Positions 35,149-43,651 of a stretch of DNA of 60,441 bases are shown here, one piece after another. The notes below the pieces were generated by a model. The model did not search any database. It was not told where the DNA came from and worked only from the letters and a program-made list of their open reading frames with translations. Numbering within the stretch: the first letter of the stretch is position 1; every line of letters starts with the position of its first letter. The position numbers were made by a program, and so were the translations under genes. Source of the stretch: Nonomuraea turkmeniaca (GTDB lineage: Bacteria; Actinomycetota; Actinomycetes; Streptosporangiales; Streptosporangiaceae); NCBI RefSeq assembly GCF_005889735.1, contig NZ_VCKY01000033.1, positions 1-60,441 of the forward strand. Reading direction: 5' to 3'.

Positions 35149-37701
35149 ATGGGCTTTCAGCGCGCGTTGCATGAGTCATGGACCGTCCAGGCGATAGACG
35201 GCGACGCGGGCACTCCCGCCGCCCTGCCTGCCACTGTGCCCGCTACGGTGCCGGGTTGTGTGCATACAGATCTGCTCGCCGCCGGTCACATCCCCGACCC
35301 CTACCTGGACGACAACGAGGACGGACTGGCCTGGATCGGCCGCACCGCCTGGCGGTACGAGACCGTCTTCGACTGGTCGCCGACCGGTCACGAGCGGACC
35401 GACCTGGTCTGCGAAGGGCTCGACACGGTGGCGCTGATCGAGCTGAACGGCAGCCGGGTGGGCGAGACGGCCAACATGCACCGGTCGTACCGCTTCGACG
35501 TCGGAAACTTTCTGCGGGAGGGGCGGAACCGGTTAAGAATCACGTTCAGTTCGCCGTATGAATACACCGACAGGCTGCGTGAAGAGCTGGGGGAGCGGCC
35601 CGGCTCGTACGTGGAGCCGTACCAGTTCATCAGGAAGATGGCCTGCAACTTCGGCTGGGACTGGGGGCCGAGGCTGGTCACGTCCGGGATCTGGCGGCCG
35701 ATCGGCCTGCACGCCTGGAGCGGGGCCAGGATCGCCGGGGTGCGGCCGCTGGTCACGCTCGAGGACGGCGCGGCCAGGGTGGACGTCCACGTCCGGGTGG
35801 AGAAGGCGGGAGCCGCCGAGGTGACCGCGGCGATCAAGGGTGTGTCGGGACGCGCCGTGATCCCCGAGGGGCAGAGCGAGGCCGTGATCACGCTGGAGGT
35901 GCCCGACCCGCAGCTGTGGTGGCCGAGAGGGTACGGCGAGCAGGCGCTCTACGAGCTCGAGGTGTCGGCCGGCGAAGACGTGTGGCGCCGCGAGATCGGG
36001 CTCCGCGACGTGCGGCTGCGTACGGAGGGCGGCGCGTTCACGCTGGCCGTCAACGGCGTCGACCTCTTCGTCAGAGGGGTCAACTGGATCCCCGACGACT
36101 GCTTCCCCACCAGGGTGGACCGCGACCGCTACGCCGCCAGGCTCGCCCAGGCGTGCGAGGCGGGCGTCAACCTGGTCCGGATCTGGGGCGGCGGCCTGTA
36201 CGAGAGCGAAGACTTCTACGACCTGTGCGACCGGCTCGGGCTGATGGTCTGGCAGGACTTCCCGTTCGCCTGCGCCGCCTACCCCGAGGAGGACCCGATC
36301 GGGGCCGAGGTGGAGGCCGAGGCACGTGAGCAGGTCGCCAGGCTGAGCGCGCACCCGAGCCTGGTCCTGTGGTGCGGCAACAACGAGAACATCGAGGGCT
36401 ACGCCGACTGGGGCTGGCAGGAGTCGCTCCAGGGACGCAGCTGGGGAGGTGGCTTCTACCTGGAGACGCTGCCGCGCATCGTGGCCGAGCTGGACCCGAC
36501 CCGCCCCTACTGGCCGGGCAGCCCGTACTCGGGCTCCATGGATCTGCCGCCCAACGACCCGGCTCACGGCACCATGCACATTTGGGACGTGTGGAACCGG
36601 CGCGACTACACCGTCTACCGCGACTACCGGCCCCGCATGGCCGCCGAGTACGGCTTCCAGGGCCCCGCCGCGTACGCCACCATCCGCAGGGCGATCAGTG
36701 ACGAGCCGCTGCTGCCGGACTCCCGCGGCCTGCTGCACCACCAGAAAGCCATCGACGGCAACGCCAAGCTGGCCGCCGGGCTCGAGCCGCACTTCCCCAT
36801 GCCCGAGACCTTCGACGACTGGCACTACCTCACCCAGGTCAACCAGGCGCGGGCCATCCAGCTCGGGGTGGAGCACTTCAGGGCTCTGTGGCCGCACTGC
36901 GCGGGCAGCGTGGTGTGGCAGCTCAACGACTGCTGGCCGGTCACCTCGTGGTCGGCCGTGGACGGGGACGGCAGGAAGAAGCCGCTGTTCCACGCGCTGC
37001 GCAGGGCCTACGCGGACCGGCTGCTGACCGTGCAGCCGCGGGACGGCGGCCTGGTGCTGGTCGCCGTCAACGACACCGGCCGCCCGTGGCGGGCATCGGC
37101 GCGGGCCGTACGGCACGGCTTCGACGGCGCCGTGCTCGCGACGCAGGACCTCACCCTCGTCGTGCCGCCGCGCACGGCCGCCACCCTGCCGCTGGCCCCG
37201 TCCGTCGCCGAGCCGGGCGACCCGCTGGCCGAGCTGCTCGTAGCCGAGATCGTCGGAATCGCCTCTGCGATCGCCGCCGCCGCGGAGAACAGCCTCGGCC
37301 GCCTGGCCGCGCCAGCCGACGTGGCGGCGACGGCAGGTGGGCCTGGTGAGGCGGTGGTGTGGGCAGACGGACCGCACGACGCGGCGGCGGAACCGCCGGT
37401 GGGTCGGGCGTTGTGGTTCTTCGCGCCCGACAAGGACCTGCGGCTGCCCGAGCCGCGCTACGACACGGTGACCGAGCCGGCGCTCGGCGGGCTCCGGCTG
37501 ACGATCATCGCTCGCACGCTCCTGCGCGACCTGGCGGTCTTCCCCGACCGGCTGGACCCGGATGCGCAGGTCGACGACCAGCTCGTCACGCTGCTGCCGG
37601 GCGAGCGGGCCGAGTTCCTGATCCGTACGGCCGGCCTGGACGAGCGGGCCTTGGTCGGGTCGCCGGTGCTGCGCTGCGTCAACGATGTGGCGGTCCGATG
37701 A
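35149..37701 (+). CDS. GH2 beta-mannosidase
   Basis: It should release mannose from the non-reducing ends of imported beta-manno-oligosaccharides; no signal peptide is visible, so it acts in the cytoplasm. The 850-residue protein has a GH2 sugar-binding domain (residues ~1-180, with NFGWDWGPRLVTSGIW), an Ig-like domain and the TIM barrel. LVRIWGGGLYE leads to acid/base Glu413 in WCGNNENIEG, and the nucleophile is probably Glu500 in AAEYGFQG. RBS GGAGAG is 8-9 nt upstream of ATG 35149. It converges on the sugar ABC operon encoded on the other strand. Confidence 0.93.
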   Translation: MGFQRALHESWTVQAIDGDAGTPAALPATVPATVPGCVHTDLLAAGHIPDPYLDDNEDGLAWIGRTAWRYETVFDWSPTGHERTDLVCEGLDTVALIELNGSRVGETANMHRSYRFDVGNFLREGRNRLRITFSSPYEYTDRLREELGERPGSYVEPYQFIRKMACNFGWDWGPRLVTSGIWRPIGLHAWSGARIAGVRPLVTLEDGAARVDVHVRVEKAGAAEVTAAIKGVSGRAVIPEGQSEAVITLEVPDPQLWWPRGYGEQALYELEVSAGEDVWRREIGLRDVRLRTEGGAFTLAVNGVDLFVRGVNWIPDDCFPTRVDRDRYAARLAQACEAGVNLVRIWGGGLYESEDFYDLCDRLGLMVWQDFPFACAAYPEEDPIGAEVEAEAREQVARLSAHPSLVLWCGNNENIEGYADWGWQESLQGRSWGGGFYLETLPRIVAELDPTRPYWPGSPYSGSMDLPPNDPAHGTMHIWDVWNRRDYTVYRDYRPRMAAEYGFQGPAAYATIRRAISDEPLLPDSRGLLHHQKAIDGNAKLAAGLEPHFPMPETFDDWHYLTQVNQARAIQLGVEHFRALWPHCAGSVVWQLNDCWPVTSWSAVDGDGRKKPLFHALRRAYADRLLTVQPRDGGLVLVAVNDTGRPWRASARAVRHGFDGAVLATQDLTLVVPPRTAATLPLAPSVAEPGDPLAELLVAEIVGIASAIAAAAENSLGRLAAPADVAATAGGPGEAVVWADGPHDAAAEPPVGRALWFFAPDKDLRLPEPRYDTVTEPALGGLRLTIIARTLLRDLAVFPDRLDPDAQVDDQLVTLLPGERAEFLIRTAGLDERALVGSPVLRCVNDVAVR

Positions 37702-37733
37702 GGCGCTATCGGTTGTTGGCAGCCCCTTCGTGT

Positions 37734-37765
37734 GTTGCCGGCCCCCTTCGGCCGAACCGGCCAAC
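37734..37765. terminator. hairpin between convergent mannosidase and permease genes
   Basis: GTTGCCGG and CCGGCCAAC pair with a one-base bulge around a loop that itself holds TTCGGCCGAA. It fills most of the 78-nt convergent gap and is a likely bidirectional terminator. Confidence 0.45.
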
Positions 37766-37779
37766 TCGCCTCGGAACGG

Positions 37780-38736
37780 TCAGCCCTTGATCCCGCTGAG
37801 CGCGATGCCTCTGGTGAAGTACTTCTGGAAGATCAGGAAGAAGGCGATCGTCGGAACCGACGCGAGCAGCCCGCCCGCCATGATCGCGCCTTGGTGGTCG
37901 GGACCCCCGAAGTAGGAGTTGAGCCTGGCCAGCGCGACGGGGATGTTCGCCATCTCGTCGCTCTGCACGATGATGAGCGGCCAGAGGAAGTTGTTCCACT
38001 CCGCCAGCACGATGAAGATCGACATCGCGGCGAGTGCCGGCCGTAGCAGTGGCAGCACGATCCTCCACCAGATCCGCCACTCCCCGGCGCCGTCCACCCT
38101 GGCCGCCTGGATCAGTTCGTTCGGTATCGACTGCAGGAACTGCACCAGGAAGAACAGCACGAACGCCTTGGCCAGCGCCGGGACGATGTAGGCCTCGTAG
38201 CTGTCCAGCCAGCCCAGGTTCCGCATGATCACGTAGTTCGGGATCAGCGTGGTCTGCCAGGGCACCATCATCGAGGCGATGATCAACAGGAAGATGGTCC
38301 TGCGTCCCTTGATGTCGTGCTTGGCGATCACGTACGCGGCCAGCGAGCAGATCAGCAGCGACCCGACGGTGATGCTGGTCGTGATGAGGATGCTGTTGAA
38401 CATGAACCGCCAGAACCCCAAGTCCACCTGGTAACGCTGGAAGATGCCCTGCAGGTGGCCGGGATTGACCGCTTGGGCGCTCCACTCCGGGTCGTAGAAG
38501 TTGGCGAACGTGGGGGACTCCGGCACGAACGACGGCGGCGTCCTGGCCAGCTCCCTCGGGGGTTTGAACACCGTGATGAGCAGCCAGTAGAACGGCGCGA
38601 TCATCGTCAGTGCCAGCAGGTAGAACGGTAGGCGCAGAAGATGCGCGTTGATCCGGGCGCGCCGGCTGCCGCCTGTCGGGGTCCCGTGCGGGGACTGCTG
38701 GACCGGGGCGATCGTGTCCATGGGGGCGACGGCCAT
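37780..38736 (-). CDS. sugar ABC transporter permease (MalG type)
   Basis: This 318-residue CUT1 permease has six hydrophobic helices (LPFYLLALTMIAPFYWLLITVF first) and an EAA loop, ELIQAARVDGAGEWRIWWRIVLPLLRP, which contacts the ATPase. It forms the membrane channel with the next permease for beta-mannoside-type oligosaccharides (inferred from the neighbouring mannosidase). No ATPase is encoded nearby, so a shared MsiK-like ATPase is expected. The ATG shares one base with the upstream permease stop (TGATG). Confidence 0.92.
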   Translation of the reverse strand: MAVAPMDTIAPVQQSPHGTPTGGSRRARINAHLLRLPFYLLALTMIAPFYWLLITVFKPPRELARTPPSFVPESPTFANFYDPEWSAQAVNPGHLQGIFQRYQVDLGFWRFMFNSILITTSITVGSLLICSLAAYVIAKHDIKGRRTIFLLIIASMMVPWQTTLIPNYVIMRNLGWLDSYEAYIVPALAKAFVLFFLVQFLQSIPNELIQAARVDGAGEWRIWWRIVLPLLRPALAAMSIFIVLAEWNNFLWPLIIVQSDEMANIPVALARLNSYFGGPDHQGAIMAGGLLASVPTIAFFLIFQKYFTRGIALSGIKG

Positions 38737-39647
38737 CACAGCTCCTTCATGGCGCGGCCCACGCGCAGGTTGATGAGGCTGAGCACGAAGATGACCAGGA
38801 AGAGCACCCACGCGATCGCGGAGGCGTAGCCCAGCCTGAAGTGGGTGAAGCCCTGGTCGTAGAGGTAGGGGACGATCATCAGGCCCGAGTCGAGCACGCC
38901 GCCGATGGTGTTGGCGCCCTGACTGAAGACGATGTAGACGGCCTCGAACACCTGGAAGGCGCCGATCAGGCCAGTCACCACCACGTACGTGGTGACGGGG
39001 CGCAGCAGTGGCAGCGTGATGTGGCGGAACTGCCGCCAGGTGGAGGCGCCGTCGATCTTGGCGGCCTCGTAGTACTCCTGGGGGATCGAGCCGAGCCCGG
39101 CGACGTACAGCACCATGCCGTAGCCCATGCCGCCCCACACCGACATCAGCACCAGGATCGGGATCGTCAGGCCGGGGGTGGCCAGCCAGGCGACGGCGCT
39201 GCCGCCGAACCAGTCCACGATCGTGTTGGCCAGGCCCACGTCGCTGGGGTACAGAACCCACTTCCACATCAGCATGAGCGCGATGGAGGAGGTCACCGAG
39301 GGCAGGAAGAACAGGGTGCGCATGATCCGGTGCGGCCAGCTGGTGCCGTTGAACGCCAGCGCCAGGCCCAGCGACAGCAGCGTGCCGAGCACGACCGACC
39401 CCACAACGTACAGGGCCGTGTTGCCCAGCGCGTGGCGGAACCTGGTGTCGGACGCCAGCTGCACGAAATTGTCCACACCGGTGAACACCGCGGGATTGAT
39501 CCCGTCGAACGTGGTGAAGCTCAGGTAGAGCGAGTTGGCCAGCGGCCAGAGCAGGAACCCCGCGAACAAGGCGAGGAACGGCAGCAGCATCGCGTACGAG
39601 GTGCCGTAGCGGCGCAGCCTGCCGCGCAGAGGGATGGGGGAGGCCAT
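38736..39647 (-). CDS. sugar ABC transporter permease (MalF type)
   Basis: This 303-residue CUT1 permease has helix 1 in YAMLLPFLALFAGFLLWPLANSLYLSF and an EAA motif in EYYEAAKIDGASTWRQFRHITLPLLRP. It pairs with the MalG-type permease encoded next. It lies 55 nt after the binding-protein gene, and that gap contains a strong hairpin that may lower permease expression relative to the binding protein. Confidence 0.93.
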   Translation of the reverse strand: MASPIPLRGRLRRYGTSYAMLLPFLALFAGFLLWPLANSLYLSFTTFDGINPAVFTGVDNFVQLASDTRFRHALGNTALYVVGSVVLGTLLSLGLALAFNGTSWPHRIMRTLFFLPSVTSSIALMLMWKWVLYPSDVGLANTIVDWFGGSAVAWLATPGLTIPILVLMSVWGGMGYGMVLYVAGLGSIPQEYYEAAKIDGASTWRQFRHITLPLLRPVTTYVVVTGLIGAFQVFEAVYIVFSQGANTIGGVLDSGLMIVPYLYDQGFTHFRLGYASAIAWVLFLVIFVLSLINLRVGRAMKEL

Positions 39648-39667
39648 GTCAGACTCCTGGATCAGGG

Positions 39668-39695
39668 GCCGGGACCGGGCGGCGCCGGTCCCGGC
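39668..39695 (-). promoter_or_regulatory. intercistronic hairpin between binding-protein and permease genes
   Basis: GCCGGGACCGG (39668-39678) and CCGGTCCCGGC (39685-39695) form a perfect 11-bp stem with a 6-nt loop. The rhamnogalacturonan operon has a hairpin of identical geometry at the same junction (52329-52356). A role in protecting the upstream mRNA or attenuating permease expression is inferred. Confidence 0.6.
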
Positions 39696-39702
39696 GGAGC
39701 GG

Positions 39703-40965
39703 CTATCCGGCGTTGCGTTCCATGACCTTGGCGGCTTCCGCCAGTGCGGTCTTGATGTCCGCCTTGCCGAGGATCGCTGACTGGAGCTGCTTGGTCACGT
39801 CCGGCGCGCTCTCGTCCCAGCCGGGGCAGCCCGGCGCGGCCTTGCCGGTCTTGATCGAGGCTTCGAACACCTGGGCCTGCTCAGGAGTGAACACCGAGCC
39901 GTTCACGATCTTGTCGGGGCGCGGCGGAATGTAGGAGATGTTCCGCTTTTTGGCCTCGTCCGCGATCGCGGTGATGGCCTCGTCGCTGTACATGAACTTG
40001 ACGAAGTCCGTGCTCGTCTGGACGTACTTGCTGAAGGAGGTCACGCCGATGGCCCGGCCGCCGATGAACGCGGTCGGCCCGGCGGGGCCTGCGGGGATCG
40101 TGGTCATCGCCCACTTGCCCTTCAGCTTGGGCTTGTTGATGTCGATGCCCTTGGCGATCCAGTTGCCCGCCACCACCATCGCGGTGCCGGTGTCCAGCGC
40201 GTCGGCGCCTTCCACGGTCGCGGTGGGCGCGCCGTGCTCGCGGTAGAGGTCCACCCAGTACTTCAGCGCCTGCTCGGCCTGCGGGGTGTTGAGCGAGGGC
40301 TTGCAGTCGGCGGTGTAGAACGAGCCGCCCGCCTGGTAGAGGTAGTTGAAGTAGCCGATCCAGTCGAGGTTGCCCCAGTCCTGGCCGTAGGGCTTCTTGA
40401 CCCCGGCCGCTTTGAGCTTGCCGATGGTCGCGGTCAGCTCCTCCCAGGTCTTGGGCGGCTCGACCTTGGCCTGCTCCAGCAGGTCGGTGCGGTAGTAGAG
40501 GGCGAGGGTCGACATGTCCAGCGGCACGCCGTACACCGAGCCGTCGGGGGAGATGGCCGACTCCCACTGGGCGGGCAGGGCCTGCGCTTTGAGTGACTCG
40601 AGGCCGTGCTTGCGCAGGTCCACCATGGCGCCCCTGGCGCCGAACTGGATGGTCCACGTCATGCCGCCGGAGATGATGTCGGGTCCGTTGCGGCTGGTGG
40701 CCGCCGCCAGCAGTTTGGCGTACGCGTCGGACCACGACAGGGTCTGCACCTTGACCGTCACGTTCGGGTGCTTCTGCTTGTAGAGGTCGGCGGCCTTCTG
40801 GAAGGTCGCGGTCTCGTCGTCTCCGCCCGTGGACCAGAAGGACAGAGTCACGGGGGCGTTCGCGTTCTGGTTCGCCTGCTGGGTCTGCGTCTGGCCGCTC
40901 GTGGCGCAGGCCGCGCTCAGAGCCGCCAACAGGACCGTGCTGCAAGCTGCCATCATTCGTCGCAT
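39703..40965 (-). CDS. sugar-binding lipoprotein of the mannoside ABC transporter
   Basis: This 420-residue family-1 solute-binding protein has a lipoprotein signal (MRRMMAACSTVLLAALSAAC; lipobox SAAC, Cys20), so it is anchored outside the cell. It has typical segments such as VTLSFWSTGGDDETATFQKAAD, GVPLDMSTLALYYRTDLL and VVAGNWIAKGID. With the two permeases and the neighbouring beta-mannosidase it likely captures beta-manno-oligosaccharides. It is the first gene of the operon, behind a palindromic operator (41099-41110) and a leader hairpin next to the start. Confidence 0.92.
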   Translation of the reverse strand: MRRMMAACSTVLLAALSAACATSGQTQTQQANQNANAPVTLSFWSTGGDDETATFQKAADLYKQKHPNVTVKVQTLSWSDAYAKLLAAATSRNGPDIISGGMTWTIQFGARGAMVDLRKHGLESLKAQALPAQWESAISPDGSVYGVPLDMSTLALYYRTDLLEQAKVEPPKTWEELTATIGKLKAAGVKKPYGQDWGNLDWIGYFNYLYQAGGSFYTADCKPSLNTPQAEQALKYWVDLYREHGAPTATVEGADALDTGTAMVVAGNWIAKGIDINKPKLKGKWAMTTIPAGPAGPTAFIGGRAIGVTSFSKYVQTSTDFVKFMYSDEAITAIADEAKKRNISYIPPRPDKIVNGSVFTPEQAQVFEASIKTGKAAPGCPGWDESAPDVTKQLQSAILGKADIKTALAEAAKVMERNAG

Positions 40966-40968
40966 GGG

Positions 40969-40992
40969 CCATCCGATCTATCGGTCGGATGG
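40969..40992 (-). promoter_or_regulatory. leader hairpin covering the binding-protein RBS
   Basis: CCATCCGA (40969-40976) and TCGGATGG (40985-40992) are perfect 8-bp arms around 8 nt, immediately 5' of the ATG at 40965 on the minus strand. The GGATGG that would serve as ribosome site is in one arm, so the fold could mask initiation. Confidence 0.45.
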
Positions 40993-41085
40993 GCGCCTTC
41001 CGGGGGCGTGCGGATGTGCGAGGGCATCCCACGACCGGCGCCCAATTCATATGTGAAGGGATCTCACCACTTAAACGGGTAAGTT

Positions 41086-41110
41086 ACAATAGGCTGACGA
41101 CAACGTTGTC
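41086..41110 (-). promoter_or_regulatory. promoter with LacI-type operator for the mannoside ABC operon
   Basis: GACAACGTTGTC (41099-41110) is a perfect 12-bp palindrome with the central CG of LacI-family operators. On the minus strand TATTGT (41086-41091) is a -10 candidate, so the operator lies where RNA polymerase would contact the spacer and -35. The LacI regulator is encoded next door (41171-42187). Confidence 0.6.
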
Positions 41111-41170
41111 ATGATGTTTCCGCTCCACAGGGCCCCGACCTGTAGGTCAGCGGCTTATGAAACGGTTCGG

Positions 41171-42187
41171 TCACATCCCCGCGGGAGCGGTGCTGCCCCG
41201 GGGCAGCAGGCGCGCCGCCGGCCCCTCAAGACTCCCCGTCTCACCGCTTCCGATCAGCCGGAGCAGGGTCTGGGCGGCGTGCGCGCCGCAGGCGGGGATG
41301 TCGCGCGTCACCGCCGTCAGCGACGGCCGCACCACCTGGGAGAGCGGCGAGTCGTCCCAACCCACGATCGACAGCTCGGTGGGGACGTCCAGGCGCATCT
41401 CCTGGGCGACCGACAGCCCCGCCACCGCCATGATGTCGTTGTCGTAGACGATCGCGCTGGGCCTGGCCCGAGAGCTGAGCAGCCGACGGGTCGCCCGGGC
41501 GCCCTGCTCACCCGTGTAGTCGGTGTGGACGACCGGATGCTCGGTCACGCCCGACTCGGCGCAGATCTCCGCGAACGCCTCGTCCCTGATCCTCGTGTGG
41601 AGCAGCGCCGGCAGCCCGGCAACCCTGGCGATGTGCCGGTGGCCGAGCGCCGCGAGATACTCGATCACCTCGCGCAACACGACCACCTCGTCCGACCACA
41701 CCGCGGGCAGCGAGCCGGTGCCCGACGGGTGCCCGGTCACGACCGCAGGCATGCCGAGCTGCTCGACCACCGGGATGCGGGGATCGTCGGCGTGCAGGTC
41801 GACCAGGATCGCGCCGTCCACCCTGCCCTCGCCCCACCAGCGCCGGTAGACCGCGATCTCGGCCTCGTGGCTGGGGACCACCTGCAACATCAGCGCGCAC
41901 GAGTTGGCTGCCAGCTCACCCTCGATGCCGCTGATCAGCTCCATGAAGAACGGCTCCACGCCGAGGAAGCGGGCGGGCCGGCAGAGCACCAGGCCGATGG
42001 CGTCGGCCCGGGCGCCGCTGAGCGAGCGCGCGGCCACGTTCGGCCGCCAGCCGATCTCCTGGGCGATGGCCTGGATGCGGGCTCTGGTCTCCTCCGAGAC
42101 GCCGGGCTGGCCGTTCAGCGCGTAGGAGACGGCACCCTTGGACACGCCGGCCCGCTTGGCGATGTCGGCGATCGTCGGCCTTTTCAC
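41171..42187 (-). CDS. LacI-family repressor of the mannoside locus
   Basis: The 338-residue protein has an N-terminal LacI helix-turn-helix (TIADIAKRAGVSKGAVSYALN, with the hinge after WRPNVAARSLSG) and a periplasmic-binding-like ligand domain with the VGWDDSPLSQVVRPSLT signature. It probably represses the ABC operon and perhaps the flanking mannosidase and esterase, released by an imported sugar. The start is a GTG at 42187 with AGGAG 5 nt upstream. It diverges from the esterase gene. Confidence 0.93.
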   Translation of the reverse strand: MKRPTIADIAKRAGVSKGAVSYALNGQPGVSEETRARIQAIAQEIGWRPNVAARSLSGARADAIGLVLCRPARFLGVEPFFMELISGIEGELAANSCALMLQVVPSHEAEIAVYRRWWGEGRVDGAILVDLHADDPRIPVVEQLGMPAVVTGHPSGTGSLPAVWSDEVVVLREVIEYLAALGHRHIARVAGLPALLHTRIRDEAFAEICAESGVTEHPVVHTDYTGEQGARATRRLLSSRARPSAIVYDNDIMAVAGLSVAQEMRLDVPTELSIVGWDDSPLSQVVRPSLTAVTRDIPACGAHAAQTLLRLIGSGETGSLEGPAARLLPRGSTAPAGM

Positions 42188-42203
42188 CCGGGCTCCTATC
42201 CAT

Positions 42204-42212
42204 GAAACTTTC
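42204..42212. promoter_or_regulatory. palindrome between lacI and the CE7 esterase gene
   Basis: GAAACTTTC is a 9-bp odd-centred palindrome (GAAA-C-TTTC) extended to GAAACTTTCG, in the 87-nt divergent gap. GAAA/TTTC sites of this kind are common for LacI-family regulators of xylan or mannan genes in actinobacteria. The target regulator is not proven and differs in sequence from 41099-41110. Confidence 0.35.
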
Positions 42213-42274
42213 GCTGAACCGTATCAGCGACATGATGACAGAATTCCTGTCCGATTCCCTCTGGAGGAGCGCTC

Positions 42275-43237
42275 TTGTTCGTCGACATGCCGCTCGCACA
42301 ACTACGCGAGTACCTCCCCGAACGCACCGAGCCCGCCGGCTTCGACGCCTTCTGGGCCCGCACACTGGCCGAGACCCGCGCTCACGACCTCGATCCCTCG
42401 TTCACGCCCGTGCCGTCCGAGCTGACGGTCGGCGAGGTGTACGACGTCACGTTCGCCGGATTCGGCGGCCACCCGATCAAGGGCTGGTTGCTCCTGCCGC
42501 GCCACGCCGACGGTCAGGTGCCCTGCGTTGTCGAGTACCAGGGCTACGGCGGCGGGCGCGGGCTGCCGATCGACTGGCTGCTGTGGCCCAGCGTCGGCTA
42601 TGCGGTGTTCGCCATGGACAGCCGGGGACAGGGCGCCGGCGGATGGCGGCGCGGCGACACCGCCGACCCGTTCCCCGGCACCGGCCCGCAGACGCCCGGC
42701 GTCATGACCAGCGGCATCCACGACCCGGACACCTATTACTACCGGCGGCTGTACACCGACGCCGTACGCGCGGTCGAAGCCGCCCGGGCGCATCCCCGGG
42801 TGGGCACGGTCGCGGTCGGCGGCGCCAGCCAGGGCGGCGCCATCGCCCTGGCCGTCTCGGCGCTGGCGCCCGATCTGGCCTGTGCCTTCATCGACGTCCC
42901 GTTCATGTCGCACGTCAGGCATGCCACCGAGATCACGGCCGAGCACCCGTACGCTGAGATCGCCGCCTACTGCAGGGTGTTCAAGGACCGGGTGGAGCCG
43001 GTCTTCGAGACGCTGTCCTACTTCGACGGGGTCAACTTCGCCGCCCGCGCCGCCACGCCCGCCCTGTTCTCCGTCGGGTTGCAGGACGGGATCACGCCGC
43101 CGTCCACGGTGTTCGCCGCCTACAACCACTACGCCGGCGAGAAGGACATCAAGGTCTATCCGTACAACGGGCACGAGGGCGGCGAGTCCGTTCAGGCCAT
43201 GGAGAGGATCGCGCGCGCGAGGAAGGCGCTCGGTTGA
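42275..43237 (+). CDS. CE7-family acetyl esterase (acetyl xylan esterase/cephalosporin-C deacetylase type)
   Basis: The 320-residue alpha/beta hydrolase has the CE7 signature GGASQGGAIAL (nucleophile Ser in G-x-S-Q-G-G), the catalytic Asp region GLQDGITPPSTVF and the catalytic His in NGHEGG. These cytoplasmic multimeric esterases remove acetyl groups from short imported oligosaccharides, which fits acetylated mannan fragments here. A TTG start at 42275 has GGAGGA 6 nt upstream and matches the family N-terminus (DMPLAQLREYLPE). Confidence 0.9.
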   Translation: MFVDMPLAQLREYLPERTEPAGFDAFWARTLAETRAHDLDPSFTPVPSELTVGEVYDVTFAGFGGHPIKGWLLLPRHADGQVPCVVEYQGYGGGRGLPIDWLLWPSVGYAVFAMDSRGQGAGGWRRGDTADPFPGTGPQTPGVMTSGIHDPDTYYYRRLYTDAVRAVEAARAHPRVGTVAVGGASQGGAIALAVSALAPDLACAFIDVPFMSHVRHATEITAEHPYAEIAAYCRVFKDRVEPVFETLSYFDGVNFAARAATPALFSVGLQDGITPPSTVFAAYNHYAGEKDIKVYPYNGHEGGESVQAMERIARARKALG

Positions 43238-43330
43238 CCGGCGCCGTCTCGCGTGGCGGACGCGGGGCGGCGGCATCCGCTGTCGCAGACTAGGCTTTAT
43301 AGGCACGTCAGCCGACCGACGAGAGAGACC

Positions 43331-43594
43331 ATGAAGACCTTCGAAGAGCTGTTCGCCGAGCTGTCAGAGAAGGCTCGGACCCGGCCCGCGGGCTCGGGCA
43401 CCGTGGCCGCGCTCGACGCCGGCGTCCATGCCATCGGCAAGAAGGTCGTCGAGGAGGCCGCCGAGAGCTGGATGGCCGCCGAGCACGAGTCAGACGACAG
43501 GGCCGCCGAGGAGATCTCGCAGCTCCTCTACCACGTGCAGGTGCTCATGATCGCCAAGGGCATCGGTCTCGACCAGGTCTACAAGCATCTCTAG
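43331..43594 (+). CDS. hisE: phosphoribosyl-ATP pyrophosphatase
   Basis: HisE hydrolyses phosphoribosyl-ATP to phosphoribosyl-AMP, the second step of histidine synthesis. The 87-residue all-alpha MazG-like protein has [17 protein letters not shown] and [14 protein letters not shown], which carry the acidic metal-binding residues. The ATG at 43331 is preceded by GAGAGAGA; the open frame further upstream has no conserved sequence. It sits 57 nt before hisG; this hisE-hisG pair, apart from other his genes, is typical of actinobacteria. Confidence 0.95.
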   Translation: MKTFEELFAELSEKARTRPAGSGTVAALDAGVHAIGKKVVEEAAESWMAAEHESDDRAAEEISQLLYHVQVLMIAKGIGLDQVYKHL

Positions 43595-43651
43595 GGCGCC
43601 GAGCGCCCGCCGCCGACAACCCTGGAGAAGCTACGGAAACGAGGACCTGAC

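Noticed and set aside
37780..39267. 495-residue version of the MalG-type permease
   Set aside because: The first 177 codons are an alternative frame of the MalF-type permease; the true start is ATG 38736 at a TGATG junction.
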